A stretch of 45,437 nucleotides of DNA from Patescibacteria group bacterium (GTDB lineage: Bacteria; Patescibacteriota; Minisyncoccia; Phycocordibacterales; Phycocordibacteraceae). The DNA is taken from the NCBI GenBank assembly GCA_019752595.1, contig JAIELV010000003.1, forward strand, positions 1 to 45,437, in the 5' to 3' direction. Shown piece after piece: positions 1 through 6,225 of this stretch (positions are counted from its first letter, which is position 1; each line of letters starts with the position of its first letter). The position numbers were made by a program, and so were the translations under genes. Below the pieces are notes generated by a model. It made no database searches, had not been told where the DNA came from, and worked only from the letters and a program-made list of their open reading frames with translations.

Positions 1-983
1 GTGATACTGCCTCCTGTGATTTCAACATTCGCGAGTTTATCAATGTTGTTCAAGAGTGCGATGGTGTTTGCGATACCACCGAAGGAAGGTGCAGGATAGT
101 ACGGCGTTGGGTTGCCAACCACCTGGGTGATGCCCGAGAGAGTTGAAGAGAAAGAGGTGCGGAGTTTGTTTTCAAGATTCGTGAGTGCGTTCGCAAGTTC
201 AGTTTGCGAGACTCCTGAGAGAATCACGCTTCTCGTGATGTTTTCGATGACAGTGGTTGGTGCTGGTTGTTGCACAACACGCACTGGTTCACGAACAACA
301 ACAGTGGTGGTGGTTGCAACAGGAGTGACAACCACTGGTTGCACCTTCACTGGTGGTGTGACCACCACAACCGCATCACGAACAAACAGTGACGTGATGA
401 AGCGCCATGCGCGTTCGTACCAGGGGATGCCTTGAGAGAAGTTGGTGGTGGTGTTTCTCACAGAAGTCGAAAGTGAGTCTGTGGCGTTCAAAGCAGTTGC
501 GGTGCGAGTTTCTGATGTAAATATTTTTTGTGCTGAAGAAAAAAGTTCAGCAGTGGGTACATACGTACTTGCAAAACTAAAGGCAGAAACCATAAGAAAC
601 AAGGCGACCGCAAACGGCGCAAGAACAGGCATCGAGAATTTTCTGTTCGAATGCGCGGTGACCGACTCGAAAGTCGGCATATCTGTGGGAGGAACAATCG
701 GCAACGGAAGCGGTTTTTGTGAGAGTGCGGTCTGGTAATCCTTCTTGCGCTGGTCGCTGATTTTCTGAGCCAATTCACGCTTCTTTTCGGCAAGTCGGAC
801 AAGGTAGTCGGAAAGAGATTCCTTCTCAACAAACCACTCCCTGCCGACTCGGATACAGACAATCTCACCCCCCCTACAAATACGGCCTATATGTGTCTGA
901 CTGACGGAAGCAAGGCGAGCTGCGTCGCTTGTAGTGATAAATTCTTTCCCAGGATGTTCCTCAAAAAGTCGTGGCTCACTCAT
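1..983 (-). CDS. HTH-transmembrane surface protein, N-terminal part (runs off the window)
   Basis: Open reading frame from the ATG at 983 to the window edge without a stop; 327 residues are visible. Residues about 14-62 read as an excisionase/MerR-type helix-turn-helix (FITTSDAARLASVSQTHIGR, then RVGREWFVEKESL), the fold that recognises DNA or acts as a protein adaptor. A charged helix (63-85) and a Pro-rich stretch (91-100) follow, then one hydrophobic segment at about 117-139 that can span the membrane. After it the protein turns low in complexity: Thr/Val/Pro-rich 205-245 and a segment ending in NNIDKLANVEITGG, typical of the leader of giant repeat-rich surface proteins. The positive side (RK at 114-115) lies before the membrane segment, so the HTH should be cytoplasmic and the rest outside. 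No Shine-Dalgarno sequence precedes the start. Family-level function is unknown; anchoring or signalling is inferred. Confidence 0.8.
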   Translation of the reverse strand, partial: MSEPRLFEEHPGKEFITTSDAARLASVSQTHIGRICRGGEIVCIRVGREWFVEKESLSDYLVRLAEKKRELAQKISDQRKKDYQTALSQKPLPLPIVPPTDMPTFESVTAHSNRKFSMPVLAPFAVALFLMVSAFSFASTYVPTAELFSSAQKIFTSETRTATALNATDSLSTSVRNTTTNFSQGIPWYERAWRFITSLFVRDAVVVVTPPVKVQPVVVTPVATTTTVVVREPVRVVQQPAPTTVIENITRSVILSGVSQTELANALTNLENKLRTSFSSTLSGITQVVGNPTPYYPAPSFGGIANTIALLNNIDKLANVEITGGSI

Positions 984-1176
984 AGGCAGATTCCGAACAT
1001 AGCTATATTTTACAAAGCGATGTTGAAACTCACCCTACCTTTAAAAAGTCGAACTGTGTATGAAATGTATACGCGCGCGCTCAACTAAAAAATTAAAAAC
1101 TGAAACTACCCTTAACTCTAAAGATGATTCTTAGTTCACAAAATGATTAGAGGCCGTTTGGTCTCACTGACTTATC

Positions 1177-1204
1177 AAAAAAAGAATCTCGGATAAACGA
1201 GATT
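1177..1204 (-). terminator. Intrinsic terminator after the holin-like gene
   Basis: On the minus strand a perfect 7-bp stem (AATCTCG / CGAGATT, 6-base loop) at 1204-1185 is followed by C and seven T (1183-1177). It lies 38 bases after the stop of the holin-like gene and probably ends the secA-holin transcript. The rest of 984-1241 holds no gene I can support. Confidence 0.7.
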
Positions 1205-1241
1205 GAAAAATAAGGCTTTTATAGCTAGCTATGTCGGTGAG

Positions 1242-1577
1242 CTATTTTACAATTCTATCGACAACCCAACCAACAATTGCAATAACTAATCCGCCGAGGA
1301 GCGCAGGGACAAAACCAGAGACATCAAAACCTTCGACAAAAGAAGCGATACCGAGTATCAAGCCTGCATTTATGACAAAAGTGAAAAGACCTAGCGTGAT
1401 GATATTCAAGGGCAATGTCAAGAGCACGAGAATCGGTTTGAGTGTGATGTTTAGAACGCCGAGTAAAAGCGCAACGATTGAGGCAGTATAAAAACTTTCT
1501 ACAGTGAAACCAGGAATGAGATACGCTGAGAGAAAAAGAGCTCCTACGGTCGCTAAGAATTTAAGAATGAGATTCAT
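1242..1577 (-). CDS. Phage holin family 4-like small membrane protein
   Basis: A 111-residue, almost entirely hydrophobic protein with four predicted membrane segments (about 5-22, 31-52, 56-78, 88-108). The pattern of a short N-terminal segment, LLGVLNITLKPILVLLTLP in the middle and a Gly-rich last helix matches the Mycobacterium four-TMS phage holin superfamily (Phage_holin_4_2). These are widespread chromosomal proteins in bacteria and usually not linked to prophages. There are no phage genes around it here, so a lytic role is not supported. It begins 22 bases after the secA stop and is probably cotranscribed with secA. Function remains unknown; membrane location is secure. Confidence 0.8.
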   Translation of the reverse strand: MNLILKFLATVGALFLSAYLIPGFTVESFYTASIVALLLGVLNITLKPILVLLTLPLNIITLGLFTFVINAGLILGIASFVEGFDVSGFVPALLGGLVIAIVGWVVDRIVK

Positions 1578-1599
1578 ACGTACTCATTCATGGTAACAC

Positions 1600-4065
1600 T
1601 TATTTGCTTTCAACTATCTTCCACCCCTGCGTCAAAAGGGGTTCTGCTTTTTTGTATTTCATCTCTTTAGTTTCTTTACCGTTCGTTATGGTTACATGAT
1701 CATTGCGACCAATCTTATCTTTTCCAGGCTCAAGTGCAGAAACAACAATACGCGGAACCGATTGTGCGGAAACTTGAGGGGCGCCAAGCTTTTCAATTTG
1801 CTCAGCAATGGTAGCTGAAAGACCATTTTCAAGATCTCGGAACAGCCGTAACCCTTCTCTTCTGTATTCAATGAATGGATCTCTGCCGCCGTATGAGCGC
1901 AAGTTTACACTGCCACGCAAATGCTCCATCGTTTCCAAGTGCTCTATCCAAAACATGTCATATGTCTGAAGTAGCGTATTTCGAAGGACATGGATAAATG
2001 AATCTCCAAGCTCCACTTTCTTTGCTTGATATGCCTCTTCCTCCTTCCCTGCTGTTCTAAGGTGCTCACGTGCAAGCGTTTCAATTTCTTCTGGAGTGCC
2101 TACTAAAATCGCTCGTCGTTTTCCGTAGATGAGTGTTCGCTGATGGTTTAAGACATCGTCGAATCCGAGCACGTGTTTTCTTGAGTCGAAGTTTACTCCT
2201 TCTATTTTTTCCTGGGCGGATTCTAATGTGCGCGTTACTATCCCCGACTGTATGGGTTCATCTTCAGGAATTCCTAAACTCCCCATCATGTTCTTTACAG
2301 TGTCAGACGCAAAGATGCGCATCAGTTTATCTTCAAGTGAAACGAAAAATTGAGTCTCGCCAGGATCTCCTTGTCGCCCTGCTCTTCCCCGTAACTGATT
2401 GTCTATTCTTCGTGCATCGTGCCTTTCGGTTCCGATAACATACAAACCACCAAGCGCTTTTACTTCTTCATACGCTTCAAGTGTTGAGGGATTACCGCCG
2501 AGCTTAATGTCGACACCGCGGCCAGCCATGTTGGTAGCAACAGTCACCCCACCCTTAATGCCTGCTTGTGCGATGATTTCTCCTTCTCGCTCATGATTCT
2601 TTGCATTCAACATTTGATGTGGTATTCCCGCAGAACGAAGCGCAGATGCCAAACGTTCGTTCACCTCAATTGAGGTTGTACCAATAAGTACGGGCTGTTT
2701 CTTCTCGTGACGCTCCTTTACTGCCTTTACAATCGCCTTAAACTTCCCTGCTTCAGATTGGAATATGAGGTCATGTGAGTCCTTTCGAGCTATTGCGCGG
2801 TGCGTCGGGATGACCACCACATCTAAGTCGTACACCGAGCGAAACTCCTCCGCGCTTGTAGCCCCCGTACCAGTCATTCCAGCTACTTTCTCGTACATAC
2901 GGAAGTAGTTTTGGAACGTTACCGACGCATACGTTTGGCTCTCCTTTTGCACAGAAACACCTTCTTTTGCCTCAATTGCCTGATGCAATCCTTCAGACCA
3001 ACGTCTTCCTGGCTGTAAGCGACCCGTGAACTCGTCGACAATAACAATATTCCCGTCTTTTACGACGTAATCCTTATCCTTTATATAGATTGCTTGCGCT
3101 TTCACCGCCGATTCCAAGTGGTGGGCGTACTTTGTTCCGCCTTCAGCGTACAAGTTATCAAGCCCCAGCGCTTTCTCGGCTTTCTCAACCCCTGAATCGC
3201 TAATAATGACTGCGCGTAATTTTTCATCAACGGTATAATCGTCCCCTGCTTTCAAGGAGCGAGCAATAATAGCAAACGTTTTATACAACTCGCCTGCGTC
3301 GCGCGCGGGACCTGAAATAATCAACGGGGTACGCGCTTCGTCGATAAGAATAGAGTCTACTTCGTCGACAATAGCAAAATAATGATTCCGCTGGCGAATA
3401 TTAGCGGGGTCATACTCAAGGTTATCTCTCAAATAATCGAATCCATACTCGTTGTTCGTGCCGTAGGTTATGTCGGTCGCATACGCTTCTTTTCTTGAAA
3501 CGGGACGAAGAAATTCATATACAACCTTGAAAGAGCCGACCTCATCACGCTCTGCATCCTTCTCGCTGTGTGACGGGTCATATATATATGAAGAGTCGTG
3601 ATTGATGACGCCAACGGTGAGACCTAAAGCGGAATACACCTGCCCCATCCATGCAGCGTCACGACGAGCAAGGTAATCGTTCACGGTCACCACGTGCACA
3701 CCTTTACCCGTGAGTGCGTTCAAATACGCAGGCAATGTGGCAACCAAGGTCTTCCCCTCCCCTGTGCGCATTTCCGCAATTGAATGGTTATGGAGCACAT
3801 ACCCGCCGATAAGCTGTACGTCGTAATGACGCTCATTCAAAGTTCTCCTGGAGGCTTCGCGAGTAGCAGCAAACGCATCTGGCAGAAGCTGTTCGAGCGT
3901 TTCCCCTTCTGTTAGGCGTACACGCAAGGCTTCAGTGACTGCCCGAAGCTCTTCATCGCTCTTCGCTTGGTAGGCACTCTCCAGAGCGTTAATTTTGGGA
4001 ACGATGTTTTGAGCCTCTTTTAAGAGCGGGCTTTGGCCTTGAAAAATTTTATTGAGATCGAACAT
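1600..4065 (-). CDS. secA: Preprotein translocase ATPase SecA
   Basis: Motor ATPase of the Sec export pathway, acting at the inner face of the membrane with SecYEG. Visible landmarks: Walker A MRTGEGKT near residue 100, DEVDSILIDEARTP near 230 (Walker B and start of the preprotein cross-linking domain), FTGRLQPGRRWSEGLHQAIE, YFRMYEKVAGMTGT, TNMAGRGVDIKLGG and QLRGRAGRQGDPG of the second helicase-like domain, then the helical scaffold. With 821 residues it is shorter than Escherichia coli SecA (901). It ends in a basic tail without the CxCxSG-type zinc site, so SecB/lipid binding through that site is absent. I chose the ATG at 4065 (MFDLNKIF) over an in-frame GTG at 4086, because SecA proteins normally begin close to this sequence. 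The large surface proteins in the window would be its export clients. Confidence 0.97.
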   Translation of the reverse strand: MFDLNKIFQGQSPLLKEAQNIVPKINALESAYQAKSDEELRAVTEALRVRLTEGETLEQLLPDAFAATREASRRTLNERHYDVQLIGGYVLHNHSIAEMRTGEGKTLVATLPAYLNALTGKGVHVVTVNDYLARRDAAWMGQVYSALGLTVGVINHDSSYIYDPSHSEKDAERDEVGSFKVVYEFLRPVSRKEAYATDITYGTNNEYGFDYLRDNLEYDPANIRQRNHYFAIVDEVDSILIDEARTPLIISGPARDAGELYKTFAIIARSLKAGDDYTVDEKLRAVIISDSGVEKAEKALGLDNLYAEGGTKYAHHLESAVKAQAIYIKDKDYVVKDGNIVIVDEFTGRLQPGRRWSEGLHQAIEAKEGVSVQKESQTYASVTFQNYFRMYEKVAGMTGTGATSAEEFRSVYDLDVVVIPTHRAIARKDSHDLIFQSEAGKFKAIVKAVKERHEKKQPVLIGTTSIEVNERLASALRSAGIPHQMLNAKNHEREGEIIAQAGIKGGVTVATNMAGRGVDIKLGGNPSTLEAYEEVKALGGLYVIGTERHDARRIDNQLRGRAGRQGDPGETQFFVSLEDKLMRIFASDTVKNMMGSLGIPEDEPIQSGIVTRTLESAQEKIEGVNFDSRKHVLGFDDVLNHQRTLIYGKRRAILVGTPEEIETLAREHLRTAGKEEEAYQAKKVELGDSFIHVLRNTLLQTYDMFWIEHLETMEHLRGSVNLRSYGGRDPFIEYRREGLRLFRDLENGLSATIAEQIEKLGAPQVSAQSVPRIVVSALEPGKDKIGRNDHVTITNGKETKEMKYKKAEPLLTQGWKIVESK

Positions 4066-4100
4066 GGTGGTCGATAATCGTACCACGGAACAAATAACGA

Positions 4101-4127
4101 AAAAACGCCCTCTTGTTAGGGCGTTTT
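4101..4127 (-). terminator. Hairpin terminator upstream of secA
   Basis: AAAACGCCCT / AGGGCGTTTT stem around a short loop with A-runs and T-runs on both sides, so it could act in both directions. It lies 36 bases before the secA start and separates secA from transcripts coming from the peptide gene and murB. Confidence 0.65.
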
Positions 4128-4135
4128 AAGGAATT

Positions 4136-4161
4136 AAAAACCCGAGTTTCCTCGGGTTTTT
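4136..4161 (-). terminator. Second hairpin terminator upstream of secA
   Basis: Stem AAAAACCCGAG / CTCGGGTTTTT around a 4-base loop, symmetric with T-runs on either strand. It is the middle one of three terminator-like hairpins within 160 bases (4101, 4136, 4233). Confidence 0.7.
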
Positions 4162-4167
4162 AAATTA

Positions 4168-4228
4168 CCGACAAGCGAGTGAGGGAAATAGAAAGTGTAC
4201 TTTCATATTTCCGAACGAGCGATGTCGG
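4168..4228. other. Long interrupted inverted repeat between terminators
   Basis: Outer arms CCGACA (4168-4173) and TGTCGG (4223-4228) enclose an unpaired zone, then inner arms GGAAATAGAAAG (4184-4195) and CTTTC-A-TATTTCC (4200-4212) around the loop TGTA. The result is a 61-base stem with one large internal loop. It sits between two terminators, where no gene fits. It may be a structured RNA element, an old mobile hairpin or part of a composite terminator. The structure is read by eye only. Confidence 0.5.
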
Positions 4229-4232
4229 AAAG

Positions 4233-4256
4233 AAAAACCCCGGCTTACCGGGGTTT
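4233..4256 (-). terminator. Terminator of the lysine-rich peptide gene
   Basis: On the minus strand the stem AAACCCCGG / CCGGGGTTT is followed by a T-run. It begins only 4 bases after the stop codon of the 18-residue peptide, which supports that peptide being the end of a real transcript. Confidence 0.75.
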
Positions 4257-4260
4257 CTTC

Positions 4261-4317
4261 TTATTTTCGGCGCTTTGCGCTTTTCTTTGCTTTCTTTGCC
4301 GCTTTTTTCTTTGCCAT
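4261..4317 (-). CDS. 18-residue lysine/alanine-rich basic peptide
   Basis: ATG at 4317 to TAA at 4261 encodes MAKKKAAKKAKKSAKRRK, 18 residues of which 12 are Lys or Arg and none acidic. The Ala/Lys repeat resembles the basic tails of histone H1-like nucleoid proteins and the tiny Lys-rich proteins seen in reduced genomes. It should bind DNA or RNA nonspecifically, or be a ribosome-associated peptide; which one is open. Support for expression: a TCTTGA-N17-TATACT promoter at 4447-4419, a leader of about 100 bases with a hairpin, and a strong terminator immediately after the stop. Two longer overlapping frames in this stretch have no family resemblance and run through the terminator, so they look like shadows. 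No clear ribosome-binding site precedes the ATG. Confidence 0.6.
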   Translation of the reverse strand: MAKKKAAKKAKKSAKRRK

Positions 4318-4367
4318 AATAGTTTTTGAGATTTGCGACTTGTATCTCTTGTTCGACGCCCGACCGA

Positions 4368-4392
4368 AGTAATGCGTTGTGCAAACATTACT
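4368..4392 (-). other. Leader hairpin of the lysine-rich peptide transcript
   Basis: Perfect 7-bp inverted repeat AGTAATG / CATTACT with an 11-base loop, inside the predicted 5' leader of the peptide gene. It may be a regulatory stem, but no known riboswitch pattern was recognised. Confidence 0.35.
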
Positions 4393-4418
4393 CCGCGTCT
4401 CAATACAAGCTTATATTC

Positions 4419-4447
4419 AGTATATAGAGCTTTGTTTGTATTCAAGA
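4419..4447 (-). promoter_or_regulatory. Promoter for the lysine-rich peptide gene
   Basis: Minus strand: -35 TCTTGA (4447-4442), 17-base spacer, -10 TATACT (4424-4419). Transcription would begin near 4412 and give a leader of about 95 bases before the ATG at 4317, unlike the very short leaders elsewhere in the window. Confidence 0.5.
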
Positions 4448-4505
4448 ATAAAAATCAATGCCTGTGGATAACAAATGAATGTAAAAATATTTTAAAAATA
4501 AAAAA

Positions 4506-5543
4506 TTAGGAAAATTTTTCTTTATCTTTTCCAAACACACGAACTTCGGGAGAAATTTTAATTCCCGTCTCTGCAAAAAAATCTTTTACAATTCCTTCTG
4601 CTAAGACGAGTACATCACGTGTCGTAGCGTTTTTCTCTCCTGCAATAACCAAAGGTTGTTTCTCCCAAATAAACGCCCCCCCTTCTCGACGTCCCTTTGC
4701 GTGAAGAATTTGATCAAAAATCCACGCGAGGGGAACTTTCACACCTCCTTCAGGTAATTCATACACGGGCATCATGGGATATTTCTCACGTATCGCTTTC
4801 ACGCTCGTCGCTGTGAAAATAGGATTAAGGAAGAACGAGCCTGCGGTTCCGTATGTATCAAGCGGCGGGAATTTTGATGTGCGTATTTCCGCGACTGCAT
4901 CACGCACACGCACGAGGGTGGGTTCAATTGGTTTTTTTTCAAAATAAACGGTGAGGTCGCGATACTGCAAATTCGGCATACCTTTCGAGGAGAGTGCGAG
5001 CATGACGGAAACAATAACGTACCGATCGGCATTAGTTTTAAAAATACTTGTTCGATACCCGAATTCGCATTCCTCGCGCGAGAATGTGCGAAATTTTTCT
5101 TCATGCGTATCGAATACCTCAACTGAATGAAGCGTGTCACCGATAACCGCACCGTAGGCGCCAATATTTTGTACAACTGCAGCGCCTGTCGTTCCAGGAA
5201 TTGACGCAAGGTTTTCTATTCCCCACAAACCGCGCGAGACTGCATATGACACGAGCGCGTCCCACACTGCACCTGCCTCAGCGATAACGAATGTCTTTCC
5301 GTCTTTTTCCGTTTCGGAAATTGAGTTCGGAAGATATTTCAAGAGCGCCACGGGAAGACCGTCATCTGGCGGAAGCATGTTTGAACCATGACCAATCGGC
5401 ACGAGCGGAAGATTCTGCTCTCGCGAAAATGCGACAGCCTGTGGTAATTCTTCTTTTTTTTCAACACTAATCAAAAACCGCGCGGGGCCACCCGTGCGGA
5501 ATGTAGTCAAAGAGCTTAATGGTACGTTTTCTTCTATTTTCAT
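4506..5543 (-). CDS. murB: UDP-N-acetylenolpyruvoylglucosamine reductase MurB
   Basis: Cytosolic FAD enzyme that reduces the enolpyruvyl group of UDP-GlcNAc-enolpyruvate with NADPH to give UDP-MurNAc, the second step of peptidoglycan precursor synthesis. Diagnostic stretches: TTFRTGGPARFL and PIGHGSNML (FAD-binding), LASIPGTTGAAVVQNIGAYG (flavin domain), EFGYRTSIFK, and TAGSFFLNP with the catalytic serine that protonates the intermediate. At 345 residues and with the Tyr-loop region present it resembles the E. coli type I enzyme (342). I took the ATG at 5543 (MKIEENVPL) rather than a GTG at 5558, because MurB proteins align from this point and the GTG falls inside an inverted repeat. The gene follows the GIY-YIG gene by 14 bases. 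It shows that this organism makes its own peptidoglycan. Confidence 0.96.
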   Translation of the reverse strand: MKIEENVPLSSLTTFRTGGPARFLISVEKKEELPQAVAFSREQNLPLVPIGHGSNMLPPDDGLPVALLKYLPNSISETEKDGKTFVIAEAGAVWDALVSYAVSRGLWGIENLASIPGTTGAAVVQNIGAYGAVIGDTLHSVEVFDTHEEKFRTFSREECEFGYRTSIFKTNADRYVIVSVMLALSSKGMPNLQYRDLTVYFEKKPIEPTLVRVRDAVAEIRTSKFPPLDTYGTAGSFFLNPIFTATSVKAIREKYPMMPVYELPEGGVKVPLAWIFDQILHAKGRREGGAFIWEKQPLVIAGEKNATTRDVLVLAEGIVKDFFAETGIKISPEVRVFGKDKEKFS

Positions 5544-5549
5544 ACGGAG

Positions 5550-5848
5550 CCCGCACACTAACTTTCGTCTTTGAGACTTCGCGAAATTCTCGTCATAAGG
5601 TGCTTTCGCGCTTGTCCTCGTAGCTTAAGCGCATCTTCACGATGGCGTGCGTCATCGTGGCTACGATACGCTTCATAGTAACAAAGTATAAACGGCGCGC
5701 GAGGACTGGTTGAACGTGACTTTTTTTCCTGATGCTCGCGAAGTCTCCGACGCAAATCACTGGTAACGCCTACATATAAATCACCATCTCGAACACTTTT
5801 CAGCACATACACATAAAACATGTAGGCAGACGAAAGTTAGTGTGCGGG
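5550..5848. repeat. Perfect 21-bp inverted repeat flanking the GIY-YIG gene
   Basis: The left arm (5550-5570, beginning CCCGCACACTAACTTT) is the exact reverse complement of the right arm (5828-5848, ending GTTAGTGTGCGGG). The arms are 257 bases apart and enclose the GIY-YIG reading frame. The right arm ends 7 bases before its ATG, and the left arm contains its last codons and stop. No target-site duplication is visible outside the arms. The layout resembles the terminal inverted repeats of a very small mobile cassette, but the arms could also pair in the mRNA. Confidence 0.85.
5558..5821 (-). CDS. GIY-YIG endonuclease superfamily protein (UPF0213-like)
   Basis: An 87-residue protein that is little more than the GIY-YIG nuclease core. 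FYVYVLKS ... DGDLYVGVTSDLRRRLREH corresponds to the two half-motifs and the following Arg helix, and YYEAYRSHDDARHREDALK carries the metal-binding Glu and the closing helix. The family includes homing endonucleases and repair nucleases such as UvrC, but the free-standing small versions have no settled role. The gene lies between 21-bp inverted repeats and just before murB, and its stop codon is inside the left repeat. A TATAAT hexamer at 6001-5996 on the minus strand could drive it, though the -35 is poor. Whether it is a mobile passenger or a resident gene is open. Confidence 0.88.
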   Translation of the reverse strand: MFYVYVLKSVRDGDLYVGVTSDLRRRLREHQEKKSRSTSPRAPFILCYYEAYRSHDDARHREDALKLRGQARKHLMTRISRSLKDES

Positions 5849-5863
5849 GGAAGAGGGGGTTAC

Positions 5864-5938
5864 CTGCGCCATGCGACCGACGGGTGCGAGCTCCAAGCAA
5901 AAATCTTTGTGAGTGCAGTCGTCGGCCGCATGGCGCAG
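5864..5938. repeat. Interrupted palindrome with 19-bp arms
   Basis: CTGCGCCATGCGACCGACG (5864-5882) pairs with CGTCGGCCGCATGGCGCAG (5920-5938) with one mismatch around a 37-base centre, whose ends can pair a little further. It lies 16 bases outside the GIY-YIG inverted repeat. It has the size of a REP/MITE-like hairpin element. No transposase is present in the window. In RNA it would be a very stable stem upstream of the GIY-YIG-murB transcript. Confidence 0.7.
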
Positions 5939-6015
5939 ACAACTCTACTACTGTACGCCTATCTACGGTTTCGAACAACTTTTTTAGCTGTAAAAATTAT
6001 ATAGTGCGAGGCGTG

Positions 6016-6066
6016 GAAAAACGACTCTTCAAACCGTAGGTGCTTCTACGGTGTAGAAGAGTCGTT
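6016..6066 (-). terminator. Two-tier hairpin terminator
   Basis: Minus strand: outer stem of 11 bp (ACGACTCTTC with GAAGAGTCGT plus a flanking A-T pair) and inner stem ACCGTAG / CTACGGT around a 6-base loop, followed by TTTTT (6020-6016). The inner arm could instead pair with CTACGGTTT at 5963-5971, a 9-bp alternative, so the two folds may be mutually exclusive as in an attenuator. It lies upstream of the GIY-YIG gene. Confidence 0.65.
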
Positions 6067-6110
6067 CGGAACCGCAACGAAGCAATGGGTAATTTTAACG
6101 CTAAGAAACG

Positions 6111-6131
6111 CAAAACCCCGCCGAGGCGGGG
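6111..6131 (-). terminator. GC-rich intrinsic terminator
   Basis: Minus strand: CCCCGCC-TC-GGCGGGG followed by TTTT (6115-6112). The 2-base loop means the closing pair probably opens. It is located 95 bases after the stop of the Wzy-like gene and 53 bases after the promoter at 6184-6211. Confidence 0.75.
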
Positions 6132-6177
6132 GCTTACGCAGATTTTTGTCGAGCTAACACTTTTAGTTAGCACTCAC
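6112..6177 (-). ncRNA. Candidate short RNA between promoter and terminator
   Basis: A strong promoter (6211-6184) and a strong terminator (6131-6112) on the same strand bracket only about 66 transcribed bases. The stretch begins GGTGAGTGCTAAC and can form GCTAAC / GTTAGC (6171-6166 with 6158-6153), then runs to the terminator. The only frames inside are six to eight codons long. It may be a small regulatory RNA, a leader peptide with attenuator for the downstream GIY-YIG-murB genes, or a decoy. No known RNA family was recognised. Confidence 0.4.
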
Positions 6178-6183
6178 CTCCAT

Positions 6184-6211
6184 ATTATAGCAAAAACGGC
6201 TGGTTTTGCAA
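6184..6211 (-). promoter_or_regulatory. Strong promoter after the Wzy-like gene
   Basis: Minus strand: -35 TTGCAA (6211-6206), 16-base spacer, perfect -10 TATAAT (6189-6184). Immediately downstream, where an operator could lie, is the inverted repeat GCTAAC-N7-GTTAGC. With the region 5822-6183 it forms the regulatory stretch before the GIY-YIG-murB genes; no protein gene is visible in that 404-base gap. Confidence 0.65.
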
Positions 6212-6225
6212 GTCTTGCGGGGCGT

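Noticed and set aside
488-868. Minus-strand frame of 126 codons.
   Set aside because: It is out of frame with the HTH-membrane protein that runs through the whole region without a stop and has recognisable domains.
1242-1577. Holin-like gene as evidence of a prophage.
   Set aside because: No other phage genes, attachment sites or lysin are near; this family is commonly chromosomal.
4160-4445. Two basic overlapping frames of 66-74 codons on the minus strand.
   Set aside because: Their basic character comes from reading the AAG/AAA-rich codons of the 18-residue peptide in other frames, and both run through its terminator.
4463-4471. Perfect DnaA-box 9-mer (TTATCCACA on the minus strand) beside an AT-rich stretch, as a possible replication origin.
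   Set aside because: Only one box was seen; a given 9-mer on either strand is expected about once in a few windows of this size, and there is no dnaA, dnaN or box cluster nearby.
6153-6174. TTAGCACTC, a half-site of the CIRCE heat-shock operator.
   Set aside because: The second half GAGTGCTAA is not found at the required 9-base spacing, and no chaperone gene follows.
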